From assembly GCA_022360055.1 (NCBI GenBank), contig JAKSDO010000214.1, positions 50,370 through 114,369 of the forward strand: a stretch of 64,000 nt of DNA. Reading direction: 5' to 3'. This stretch comes from Cytophagales bacterium. GTDB taxonomy: Bacteria > Bacteroidota > Bacteroidia > Cytophagales > Cyclobacteriaceae. Positions 56,901 to 64,000 of the stretch are shown one piece after another; the stretch's first letter is position 1; every line of letters begins with the position of its first letter. The position numbers were made by a program, and so were the translations under genes. The notes beneath the pieces are model-generated. The model searched no databases. It saw only the letters and a program-made list of their open reading frames with translations, and had not been told where the DNA came from.

Positions 56901-58486
56901 ATTGGATCGGCAGGGTGCGGCACTCGACCCCTGGCGTAGGGCTAATTTCTCCTCCGCCACACCACGACATTTATTCCATTGAGGATTTGGCTCAGCTCAT
57001 TCACGACTTGAAAAATGCCAACAGGGAGGCGCGCATCAATGTAAAACTGGTTGCCGAGGCAGGCGTTGGAACTATTGCCGCCGGAGTATCTAAGGCGAAA
57101 GCAGATGTGGTTCTGATTTCAGGCTATGATGGCGGCACCGGGGCTTCTCCGATCAGCTCAATCAAACATGCGGGATTGCCCTGGGAGCTCGGTGTAGCCG
57201 AAACACACCAGACACTGGTAAAAAATAAGTTAAGGGACAGGATCGTAGTGCAAACAGACGGGCAGGTGAAAACAGGTAGGGACCTGGCGGTTGCCGCCCT
57301 TCTCGGAGCCGAGGAATGGGGTGTGGCTACGGCAGCGCTTGTTTCAGAAGGCTGTATTATGATGCGAAAGTGTCACCTGAATACCTGTCCGGTAGGAATT
57401 GCAACTCAAAATAAGGATCTGAGAAAACTGTTCACAGGAAAACCAGGGGATGTGGTGAACCTTTTCATGTTCCTTGCTGAAGACCTGAGAGAAATCATGG
57501 CGGAGCTTGGATTTAGAACCGTGGATGAGATGGTCGGTCAGGCCGATGTTCTGGAAATGCGTCCCGGTATCGATCACTGGAAAGCAAAGACCTTGGATCT
57601 CGGCCCGATATGCTACAAAGAACCTGCCGAAGAATCTACTGGAATATATTGCAGTACGGAACAGGATCATGAGTTGGAGCTGGCATTGGATTGGAAATTA
57701 TTGGAAGCGGCAAAACCAGCACTGGAAGACGGGACTCCGGTAAAGGCCGAATTTAATATTATTAATATTAACCGGTCAGTCGGCGCTATTCTTTCCAACG
57801 AACTTTCAAAAATATATGGCAGCAATGGATTACCGGAAGGCACGATCGATTTGAAATTGAGAGGATCGGCCGGACAGAGCTTTGGCGCTTTTACTGCAAA
57901 GGGCATCCGGTTTGAATTGGAGGGCGAAGCAAACGATTATTTTGGCAAGGGCTTGTCGGGGGGGCAATTAGTGGTTTATCCCGACCGGATATCAAACTTT
58001 ATTCCCGAGGAACATATCCTGATCGGGAATGTGGCATTTTATGGAGCCACATCGGGGGAAGCGTATATCAGAGGCCAGGCAGGAGAGCGATTCTGTGTGA
58101 GAAATTCCGGCGTAAAGGCTGTTGTTGAGGGGGTTGGAGATCACGGTTGTGAATATATGACCGGAGGTATTGCCGTGATTCTTGGAAGTACGGGTCGCAA
58201 TTTTGCGGCAGGTATGAGCGGTGGAGTAGCGTATGTGTACGATCGGGAAAACAAGTTTGACGATTACTGCAATATGGAGCTGGTTGATTTTGACGAGTTG
58301 GAGTTTGAAGATATCACAACCTTAAAAGAACTTATTGAAAATCAATATATGTTCACAGGCAGCACCGTGGCTAAAGCCATACTTGACGACTGGAAAGAGG
58401 CATTGACCAGGTTTGTAAAAGTGATGCCCAGGGATTACAAAAAAGTGTTGCTTGAGCGAAAAGCAACACTTGAAGAAGCTGTTTAA
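53993..58486 (+). CDS. gltB: Glutamate synthase, large subunit
   Basis: Transfers the glutamine amide to 2-oxoglutarate. About 1500 residues from ATG 53993 (MYVPSMEHDACGIGF). The Cys after EHDA is the class-II amidotransferase nucleophile, normally exposed by trimming of the short leader. The FMN domain shows GAMSFGSISFEAHTTLAIA and ISGYDGGTGASP, the 3Fe-4S cysteines are in CIMMRKCHLNTCPVG, and the C-terminal GXGXG helix carries glycine-rich repeats (GAFTAKGI, GKGLSGGQL, GAGMSGG-type). ATGs at 53921 and 53969 are in frame; 53921 lies inside the leader's hairpins. gltD follows after 45 bases. Confidence 0.96.
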   Translation: MYVPSMEHDACGIGFVANLKGKKSHETVQDAITMLMNMEHRGGCGCEPETGDGAGILIQNPHDFLREECAKLGFELPDYGSYGVGMIFFPAEKEVREECRYILNKHIGELGFELIGYREVPTNNSTIGATAKSLEPRIEQVFVKHKTITDPAALERKIYVLKKYTTHFIGHNVEQNNGDFYFVSFSYKTIAYKGQLRTDQLATYYPDLNDKRLISAIALVHSRFSTNTFPKWKLAQPFKLIAHNGEINTIRGNVNWMSSKESLMESCHFSKEDIAKLLPICDAEHSDSANLDSMIEILTLGGRSLAHSIMMVIPEAWQENNLMSDDKRAFYEYHASIMEPWDGPASICFTDGNVVGATLDRNGLRPSRYCLTSDDKLVMASEAGALPVDQSKVILKGRLQPGKMFIADLAQGRIISDEELKKDICNRKPYREWLNQNQIPIRHLPIPEDYEFTFTKETLLQRQIAHGFTSEDMKVIFQPMVEKKIEPVGAMGADTPLAALSDHSQHLSNYFKQLFAQVSNPPIDPIRERLVMSLFTSFGSTKNILDETPEHCRHIYIEQPILKNRQLEKIKTLDSPFFKSKVIDITFEANGKSDALENAIDHICYKAENAARYGINVIVLSDKKMSKERAPIPSLLATGAVHHHLIRKGLRVNCGIVVEAGDVRETHHYAALIGYGASAINPYLTFETLYDLKLKNVFTKDMDKIEIFDSYIQAINYGLLKIFSKMGISTIQSYQGAQIFEAVGIHQKVIDKCFFRTVSRLGGLGFDEIARETLIRHKLAFPDKSQVNPRLEVGGVYQWKRRGEHHLFNPETIHLLQQSTKTGDYRLYKQYAEKINDQTEKASTLRGLLKFKKRNSVSIEEVEPKEKIFKRFATGAMSFGSISFEAHTTLAIAMNRIGGKSNSGEGGEDESRFIPKENGDWERSAIKQVASGRFGVTSNYLTNANELQIKMAQGAKPGEGGQLPGHKVDDWIGRVRHSTPGVGLISPPPHHDIYSIEDLAQLIHDLKNANREARINVKLVAEAGVGTIAAGVSKAKADVVLISGYDGGTGASPISSIKHAGLPWELGVAETHQTLVKNKLRDRIVVQTDGQVKTGRDLAVAALLGAEEWGVATAALVSEGCIMMRKCHLNTCPVGIATQNKDLRKLFTGKPGDVVNLFMFLAEDLREIMAELGFRTVDEMVGQADVLEMRPGIDHWKAKTLDLGPICYKEPAEESTGIYCSTEQDHELELALDWKLLEAAKPALEDGTPVKAEFNIININRSVGAILSNELSKIYGSNGLPEGTIDLKLRGSAGQSFGAFTAKGIRFELEGEANDYFGKGLSGGQLVVYPDRISNFIPEEHILIGNVAFYGATSGEAYIRGQAGERFCVRNSGVKAVVEGVGDHGCEYMTGGIAVILGSTGRNFAAGMSGGVAYVYDRENKFDDYCNMELVDFDELEFEDITTLKELIENQYMFTGSTVAKAILDDWKEALTRFVKVMPRDYKKVLLERKATLEEAV

Positions 58487-58531
58487 TCCTATTTTAAGAA
58501 AACGAAGAATTAAAGAATAATAAGAGAATCA

Positions 58532-60001
58532 ATGGGAAAGCCGACAGGATTTTTAGAATTTGACAGAGAATTACCTGGGAAAAGAGATTCCAAAACAAGG
58601 ATAAACGACTATAAGGAGTTATATGTTGATTTTGAAGATGAGAAGACCAATCAGCAGGCGGCCCGGTGTATGGATTGTGGAATTCCTTTTTGTCATTCAG
58701 GATGTCCTTTAGGAAACATCATCCCGGAATTCAATGATGCCGTTTATAATGAAGATTGGGAACTGGCAATCGATATACTTCAAAGTACCAATAACTTCCC
58801 CGAATTTACGGGGCGTATATGTCCGGCGCCATGTGAGTCGGCATGTGTGTTGGGCATCAATAAACCACCTGTTGCTATTGAGCATATCGAAAAAACCATC
58901 GTTGAAAAAGCCTTCAGCAAGGGATTGGTAAAAATCCGAAAACCCGAATATCGAACAGGTAAAAAGGTGGCTGTCGTCGGTTCAGGTCCGGCCGGTCTGG
59001 CGGCGGCATCGCAGTTGAATAAAGCCGGACATACGGTTATCGTATTTGAAAGGGCCGATCGAATTGGCGGATTGTTGCGCTATGGAATTCCTGATTTCAA
59101 GCTGGAAAAGCAAATAATTGATCGCAGACTGGAGATTATGCAGGCGGAGGGTATTACGTTCAAAGCAAACGTACATGTAGGCGTCGATATCCCTTTTTAT
59201 ACCATAATCAATGAAGTTGATGCCGTTGTACTGTGTGGCGGGGCTACCATTCCACGAGATTTAAATATTAAGGGGCGCGATGCCGAAGGGATCCACTTTG
59301 CTATGGACTTTCTCACTCAACAAAACAAGCGTGTTGCCGGCGATACGATTCCGGAAGACATATCAATTTCGGCGGAAGGGAAGCACGTAATTGTTATCGG
59401 AGGTGGCGATACAGGATCTGACTGTGTGGGAACTTCAAACCGGCATAAGGCGAAGTCAGTGACTCAAATAGAGCTGTTGGCAAAACCGCCGGAGGAAAGA
59501 TCCGAGGATGACCCATGGCCAAATTATCCAATGATTTTGAGAACATCTACCTCGCATGAAGAAGGGGTCGATCGTAAATGGTCTATTTTGACCAAGGAAT
59601 TTATTGCTGATGAAAAAGGCCGCGTAAAGGCTTTGAGAATAGTGGATATCAAATGGGATATTGGCTATTCCGGAAAACCGGAATTCAAAGAGATCGAAGG
59701 ATCCGAAAGAGATCTGCCATGTGATTTGGCTTTGCTAGCCATTGGCTTTGTACATGGAGAAACAGACAAAATCACTGAAAAAGTCGAGATTGAACTCGAT
59801 GCTCGAGGAAATATAAACACCAACAATTATCAAACAAACATTCCAAATGTATTTGCAGCCGGCGATATGCGTCGTGGCCAGTCCCTGGTGGTCTGGGCAA
59901 TTGCCGAAGGAAGGGAAGCAGCCCGGGCCGTTGATAAGTATTTAATGAAAGAATCCGTGCTTGAAGCCAGAGATGCTTCCCTGATCGATGTAAATGAATG
60001 A
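58532..60001 (+). CDS. gltD: Glutamate synthase, small (NAD(P)H) subunit
   Basis: Passes electrons from NAD(P)H through FAD and two 4Fe-4S clusters to GltB. 489 residues. N-terminal cluster cysteines: [16 protein letters not shown] and [15 protein letters not shown]-binding site [22 protein letters not shown](P) site [19 protein letters not shown], and a late [18 protein letters not shown]. Full length with no missing key residue. It ends at a strong terminator. Confidence 0.97.
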   Translation: MGKPTGFLEFDRELPGKRDSKTRINDYKELYVDFEDEKTNQQAARCMDCGIPFCHSGCPLGNIIPEFNDAVYNEDWELAIDILQSTNNFPEFTGRICPAPCESACVLGINKPPVAIEHIEKTIVEKAFSKGLVKIRKPEYRTGKKVAVVGSGPAGLAAASQLNKAGHTVIVFERADRIGGLLRYGIPDFKLEKQIIDRRLEIMQAEGITFKANVHVGVDIPFYTIINEVDAVVLCGGATIPRDLNIKGRDAEGIHFAMDFLTQQNKRVAGDTIPEDISISAEGKHVIVIGGGDTGSDCVGTSNRHKAKSVTQIELLAKPPEERSEDDPWPNYPMILRTSTSHEEGVDRKWSILTKEFIADEKGRVKALRIVDIKWDIGYSGKPEFKEIEGSERDLPCDLALLAIGFVHGETDKITEKVEIELDARGNINTNNYQTNIPNVFAAGDMRRGQSLVVWAIAEGREAARAVDKYLMKESVLEARDASLIDVNE

Positions 60002-60014
60002 TGGTCGAGCCGAT

Positions 60015-60050
60015 AAGCGCTGGAAATTCGATAATTTTCAGCGCTTTTTT
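60015..60050. terminator. Terminator between gltD and the converging M3 peptidase gene
   Basis: AAGCGCTGGAAATT (60015-60028) pairs with AATTTTCAGCGCTT (60033-60046) with one mismatch, and a T-run follows. It stands 14 bases after the gltD stop. Confidence 0.9.
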
Positions 60051-60063
60051 GATGCCGTCCGAT

Positions 60064-61776
60064 TCAAACTTTCTCAAGTTCTGTTTTCACAAAAGAAATT
60101 AATTCACTGATGTATTCCCTGCTGAAATTGAATTCAATATCGGCAGCTCTGTAGATCTGAGGAATAGATCTTGTATTTCCCAACTTTAAGGCCGCCAGAT
60201 AACCTTCCAATCCTTTTTTGGGATTTTCTTTAAAGTTTTTCCATATGGCCAGGGCACCGAGTTGAGCAAAGCCATATTCAATATAATAAAAGGGGACCTC
60301 AAACAAATGCAGTTGCTTTTGCCAGATGTAATCTTTATACTTTTCCAATCCGGTCCAATCGGTTTCAGAATCTGAAAAATCATTTAATATTTCATTCCAT
60401 TTGGTTTTTCGCTCTTCGATCAAATGATTTGGATGTTCGTAGATCCAGTGCTGGAATTTGTCGATAACAGCTACCCACGGCAGCGTTTGTATGATTTGCT
60501 CCAGGTGTTCTTTTTTGGCCCGTTTCAATTCCGCTTCATTTTCAAAGAAAATATTCCAATGATCCATAGAGATCAGCTCCATCGACATGCTGGCCAATTC
60601 TGCGACCTCAGAGGGTGTATGCCGGAAATCGACCAATTCAAGGTCTTTGGTAACAATCGAATGAACAGCATGTCCGCCTTCATGCAAAATGGTAACAAGA
60701 TCGCGCAGGGTGCTCGTTGCATTCATGAAAATAAATGGAATTCCAATTTCAGACAGCGGATAGTTGTACCCTCCCGGCGCTTTACCGACTCTTGAATCCA
60801 GATCAAGATGTTTGATTTCCCGCATGGTTTGGATACATTCACCGAGGAAGGGATCCAATCGACTGAAACATTTAATGGTTTTTTCTATGAGATCATCCGT
60901 GTTCTCAAATGGAACCAATGGAGATTTATTTGTCGGATCCACAGCTTTATCCCAAGGTTTTAGCTCAGCTAATTGCAGTTTTGACTTCCGGTCTCTCGCC
61001 AATTGATTGAGAATGGGAACGATCTCTTGCCGAACGGATGCATGAAAATCAAAGCAATCCTTTGGTCTATAGTCAAACCGTCCCATAGCGGTGAACATAT
61101 AATCCCGAAAATTTGTAAAGCCGGCGTTCCGGGCAACCTGATGCCGAAGTCCAACCAATTTATTGAACAGTTTATCAAGCTTATCCTTATCCTCAAACCG
61201 GCGACTTGAAATTTTCATATAAGCTTCTTCGCGCTTGGACCGGTCTGTGGACTCCAGTACGGTTGCTGCCTGTTGAAGGGTCATTTCCTGGCCGTCCATG
61301 AAGACAGTCATAGCCCCGGAGATGGTTCCGAATTCTTTGGAGTTGTTTTGAATTTCTGTTTTCAGTGGAATATTCTCTTCTCTGAAAATTCTAAAATCCT
61401 TTTCAATATTTCTGAACAGGATTTTAAATCCGGGCGTGTCGATTTCGTCCTTGAACGGAAATTTGATTACTTTTTCGTTTAATTGATGATTGATGGGGGC
61501 GATCTTCGGTTCTATCTCAGAAACAAAATACGTGTATGCTTTCTGGTGTTCCTCATTGGTGGTATCGCAAGTCATTTTAATATATCGCCAACCCGCATTT
61601 TCAGAGATGATGCTTTCCAGCTCCGATCTATTTCTCAACCAGCTTCGAAAAGATGCTGCATTATTGATATCTGCCTCAAGTAATTGCGTGTAATACGGCT
61701 CGATGTTTTCCCACGTGGTAGGCACAAAATCTTCAGCGATAAATGTTCTCTTTTTCCTTTCTTTTGAAATGTTCAT
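60064..61776 (-). CDS. M3 family oligoendopeptidase
   Basis: A cytoplasmic zinc oligopeptidase. From ATG 61776 (MNISKERKKRTFIAEDFVPT) it has 570 residues, normal for the PepF/oligoendopeptidase branch; an ATG at 61821 would add 15 doubtful residues. The zinc site is ILHEGGHAVHSIV (HExGH), with the third ligand in TPSEVAELASMSMEL; VDFRHTPSEV and FYYIEYGFAQLGALAIW are the family blocks. It probably clears short peptides. It is monocistronic, converging on gltD. Confidence 0.92.
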   Translation of the reverse strand: MNISKERKKRTFIAEDFVPTTWENIEPYYTQLLEADINNAASFRSWLRNRSELESIISENAGWRYIKMTCDTTNEEHQKAYTYFVSEIEPKIAPINHQLNEKVIKFPFKDEIDTPGFKILFRNIEKDFRIFREENIPLKTEIQNNSKEFGTISGAMTVFMDGQEMTLQQAATVLESTDRSKREEAYMKISSRRFEDKDKLDKLFNKLVGLRHQVARNAGFTNFRDYMFTAMGRFDYRPKDCFDFHASVRQEIVPILNQLARDRKSKLQLAELKPWDKAVDPTNKSPLVPFENTDDLIEKTIKCFSRLDPFLGECIQTMREIKHLDLDSRVGKAPGGYNYPLSEIGIPFIFMNATSTLRDLVTILHEGGHAVHSIVTKDLELVDFRHTPSEVAELASMSMELISMDHWNIFFENEAELKRAKKEHLEQIIQTLPWVAVIDKFQHWIYEHPNHLIEERKTKWNEILNDFSDSETDWTGLEKYKDYIWQKQLHLFEVPFYYIEYGFAQLGALAIWKNFKENPKKGLEGYLAALKLGNTRSIPQIYRAADIEFNFSREYISELISFVKTELEKV

Positions 61777-61935
61777 TTTCAAGTATTCATGTTTCAACCG
61801 GATGGTGGACAAACCGGTCATTTTTTAATTAGTTAATTGTCATTTCGGAACCATACTTTGGAGTTGCATCCGGAAATGTATCGGGTCTGCTTCCCGGACC
61901 TTTCCGCCACTGCTCCGGCGCCCAACTTCCGCCTT

Positions 61936-63036
61936 CTACCCAACTTCTATTTCTACCCCGGGGCCTGTCGGTTTGCTCACACAATTCAGAATGTAACCTT
62001 CGTTAATCTCCTCTTCGCTCAAACCATCATCTTCATCCATTTTGATGCGCCCATTTAACAATTTTCCCCTACAAGCTGTACATAATCCACTCTGGCACGA
62101 AAAAGGCATGTCGATATCCTGGTCCAATGCAGCTTCAAGTATGGTCTTGTTCGACGGGACGGTTACTTCGTATGCTTCTCCATCCAGGTGAATTTTGACA
62201 CTGATTTCTTGTTCCGAAGGTATTTCCTCCGTTGAGGGTTGGGGTTTTGGATCGCCGGTATAAAAACTTTCCTTGTGAATTTGTTTTTCGGGGACCTCAA
62301 AATCTGCCAACGTGTCCGTTACAGTTGCCATAAAGCCCGAAGGACCGCAAATAAAATATGTACAGCGGTCTATTTTGTTTCCGGCAATATCCATCAAAAT
62401 GTCGCTTGTTATGGCCTGGTCAATTCTGCCCCGATATCCATTCCAGGCTTCATTCGGTTGAGAAAGTACGTGGATTTGCTCAAACCTGCCGGGATTTTGT
62501 GTTCGAAGCCTTTCCAGCCTCTCTTTAAAAATAACCGTATTTTCATTTCTGTTTTGATATACCAGTGTACAATGACTTTTAGTTTCTACCGCTAATATGG
62601 ATTCAATGATGGAAATAATTGGCGTTATTCCGCTGCCAGCGGCGAACATTACATACTTATTGGCTTCACCCTCGATCAGTTCCGGGACAAAATGACCGGC
62701 CGGCTCCATCACCTCGAATATGTCGCCAGGCTTCATGTGGTCGTTGAGATAATTGGAAACAATCCCGGACTCGACCCGCTTCACTGTAATGGCAGGATTG
62801 TCGTTTTTGTAGGGCGATGTACATAAAGAATACGACCTTCTAATTTCCCGACCTTTAATTGGTAAGATAAGCGTCAGGAATTGACCGGGTTCATAAACAA
62901 ATGATCTGTCCGGCCATTCGAAGATCAGGGAATTTGTATCACCGGTCTCTTTTCGGACTTCTTTAATTTTCAACTGAAAGTAACGCTCGGATTTTGAGCT
63001 GTGGCTTTTTTTCTTCTTTTTAAAAAATCGAAGCAT
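61936..63036 (-). CDS. FAD / 2Fe-2S ferredoxin-type reductase (PaaE-like)
   Basis: 366 residues in three domains: FAD-binding barrel with RRSYSLCTSP (FAD) and GIVSNYLND, NAD(P) domain with AAGSGITPIISIIES and FICGPSGFMATV, and a C-terminal plant-type ferredoxin domain (about 280-366) with cluster cysteines in FSCQSGLCTACRGKL and LNCV. A lysine-rich N-terminus precedes them. This fits the PaaE/hydroxylase-reductase branch, which feeds electrons to an oxygenase. No oxygenase is adjacent, so the electron acceptor is unknown. Confidence 0.9.
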   Translation of the reverse strand: MLRFFKKKKKSHSSKSERYFQLKIKEVRKETGDTNSLIFEWPDRSFVYEPGQFLTLILPIKGREIRRSYSLCTSPYKNDNPAITVKRVESGIVSNYLNDHMKPGDIFEVMEPAGHFVPELIEGEANKYVMFAAGSGITPIISIIESILAVETKSHCTLVYQNRNENTVIFKERLERLRTQNPGRFEQIHVLSQPNEAWNGYRGRIDQAITSDILMDIAGNKIDRCTYFICGPSGFMATVTDTLADFEVPEKQIHKESFYTGDPKPQPSTEEIPSEQEISVKIHLDGEAYEVTVPSNKTILEAALDQDIDMPFSCQSGLCTACRGKLLNGRIKMDEDDGLSEEEINEGYILNCVSKPTGPGVEIEVG

Positions 63037-63290
63037 TGGTAATGGTTATTTGTGAAATAATTGTTCCCATGTTATAAATTGATTTTCCAATATCAATGTT
63101 TAAGAATGAGCCCAAATTTAAAAAAGATTTAATTCAAAGAATTTTATAGTATTTAATTATTTATTGCGATCAGGGCATAAGGGATAGAGATTTCTTCCGC
63201 TCCAAGGCAGCTAACTATTTTCCCAGGCATCTAAAAATGAAGTTTGGTCGGTGATTTAATTTGATCTTTGATAAAACATGAAGGATCGGT

Positions 63291-63322
63291 TTTGAATTGA
63301 AATTTAATACACCTATCTTTGT
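63291..63322 (+). promoter_or_regulatory. Promoter of the rplM-rpsI operon
   Basis: TTTG (63291-63294), 20 bases, then TATCTTTG (63315-63322): a near-ideal Bacteroidota promoter. Transcription should start around 63328, at the foot of a hairpin (63326-63342). Confidence 0.88.
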
Positions 63323-63325
63323 GTC

Positions 63326-63348
63326 CCATTTTCAAAATGGGCTTTTTA
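63326..63348 (+). promoter_or_regulatory. Hairpin at the 5' end of the rplM mRNA
   Basis: CCCATTTT (63326-63333) and AAAATGGG (63335-63342), then CTTTTT. Folded with a CCCAT/ATGGG stem it looks like a small terminator or a ribosomal-protein leader. It sits at the predicted transcription start, about 30 bases before the rplM start codon. A binding site for L13 or S9 is possible but not shown. Confidence 0.5.
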
Positions 63349-63373
63349 TTTTAATTATTTTAACAAAGTTTTA

Positions 63374-63817
63374 GTGGAATCTATTAGTTACAGGACGCAA
63401 TCGGCAAATAAGGCTACCGTTGAAAGGGGTTGGGTAGTTGTAGATGCCGATTCGCAAATTTTAGGACGTCTTGCAAGCCAGGTTGCTCGAATTATCAGAG
63501 GTAAGCACAAGGCCAGCTACACCCCCCATGTAGACTGTGGTGACAGAGTGATTGTTATCAACGCGGACAAAGTCAGATTGACTGGAAGAAAATGGGATGA
63601 CAAACAGTATGTGCGGCATACGGGTCATCCGGGAGGGCAGAGGATTACGACCCTCAAGCAGTTAAAAGCCAAATCGGCCTCGCTGATCATCGAAAATGCA
63701 GTGCGGGGAATGCTACCAAAAAACAGATTAGGTAGAAAGTTGTTTAAGAATTTGTACGTTTACAATGGTGGTGAACATCCACATGAAGCGCAAAATCCAA
63801 AGGAGTTAAAGTTTTAA
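63374..63817 (+). CDS. rplM: 50S ribosomal protein L13
   Basis: A ribosomal protein of 147 residues. Family blocks: WVVVDADSQILGRLASQVA, GKHKASYTPHVDCGD, VRLTGRKWDDK, TGHPGG and a late AVRGMLPKNRLGRKLFKNL. The start is GTG 63374 (ESISYRTQSANK follows), which fits the usual Bacteroidota N-terminus. rpsI follows after 4 bases, the standard pair. Confidence 0.97.
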   Translation: MESISYRTQSANKATVERGWVVVDADSQILGRLASQVARIIRGKHKASYTPHVDCGDRVIVINADKVRLTGRKWDDKQYVRHTGHPGGQRITTLKQLKAKSASLIIENAVRGMLPKNRLGRKLFKNLYVYNGGEHPHEAQNPKELKF

Positions 63818-63821
63818 GTAG

Positions 63822-64000
63822 ATGGAAGTAGTTAACAAAATAGGAAGAAGAAAGACCTCAGTAGCAAGACTTTATCTGAGTTCCGGAAGTGGTAATATTT
63901 CCATCAACGGAAGAACGCTTGAAGATTATTTCCCTTCGGAGATTCACAAGATCATCATTAAGCAGCCATTAGTTTTAGTAGATTCTGATGGTAAATTCGA
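63822..64000 (+). CDS. rpsI: 30S ribosomal protein S9, N-terminal part (cut by window edge)
   Basis: ATG at 63822, 4 bases after the rplM stop. The 59 complete codons visible read MEVVNKIGRRKTSVARLYLS and then SGNISINGRTLEDYFP, the S9 start with GRRKTSVARVYL-type and INGR motifs. It continues past the window end. Part of the rplM-rpsI operon. Confidence 0.96.
   Translation, partial: MEVVNKIGRRKTSVARLYLSSGSGNISINGRTLEDYFPSEIHKIIIKQPLVLVDSDGKF

Overview
The window looks like chromosomal core sequence from a Bacteroidota bacterium. The finer placement (Cytophagia-like, non-gut) is only an impression. The evidence is: a secreted protein ending in a type IX secretion sorting domain, a carboxypeptidase-like/TonB receptor, DUF1080, DUF2807 and DUF3857 proteins, a MetY-MetX pair behind a SAM riboswitch, almost no Shine-Dalgarno sequences, and several promoters of the Bacteroidota form TTG-N19/20-TAnnTTTG. 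No phage, insertion sequence, CRISPR array, tRNA or rRNA gene was found. The ends cut an acetyl-CoA synthetase gene (left) and rpsI (right).

1-15.4 kb: 3' end of acs, a T9SS cargo protein, an unexplained structured intergenic region, two M16 peptidases (one with the zinc motif, one without), an inverted-repeat element, a small Cys-containing secreted protein followed by an OprC-like TonB receptor with CxxxM and HxM motifs (predicted copper uptake), a DUF1080 protein, a GroES paralogue with a Trx-Grx protein, ruvX, an S41 protease and an outer-membrane-type protein.

15.6-26.1 kb: two DUF3857/transglutaminase-like proteins (one intact, one with its catalytic residues replaced), an ABC exporter pair, a MocA-like nucleotidyltransferase, a membrane-anchored MutS-like ATPase, purE and two uncharacterised genes.

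26.2-32.1 kb: a fatty-acid beta-oxidation operon on the minus strand, led by a MarR regulator and followed by a fused hydroxyacyl-CoA dehydrogenase/hydratase, a thiolase and an acyl-CoA dehydrogenase. A DUF2807 lipoprotein follows.

33.4-47.9 kb: glyA-tatC-rpiB; a GT-C-like membrane protein; rbfA with a LolC/E-type permease; a sugar-nucleotide operon (ugd, UDP-xylose synthase, rfbB, rfbA); a small orphan histidine kinase; pheA (chorismate mutase-prephenate dehydratase); a GNAT-like protein; and a Tat-exported TIM-barrel protein.

47.9-64 kb: an acyltransferase-3 protein, a long intergenic region with a dispersed repeat and the SAM riboswitch, metY-metX, argD-like, gltB-gltD behind a structured leader, an M3 peptidase, a 2Fe-2S flavin reductase, and the rplM-rpsI operon behind a near-perfect promoter.

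The most interesting items are the unexplained multi-hairpin region at 2661-2833, the copper-receptor motif match, the two-copy intergenic repeat (7150-7275 and 49296-49525), the intact/degenerate DUF3857 pair, and the GroES paralogue joined to a dithiol protein. I found no clear new defence or mobile system. All functions are read from sequence motifs; no database search or folding program was run.
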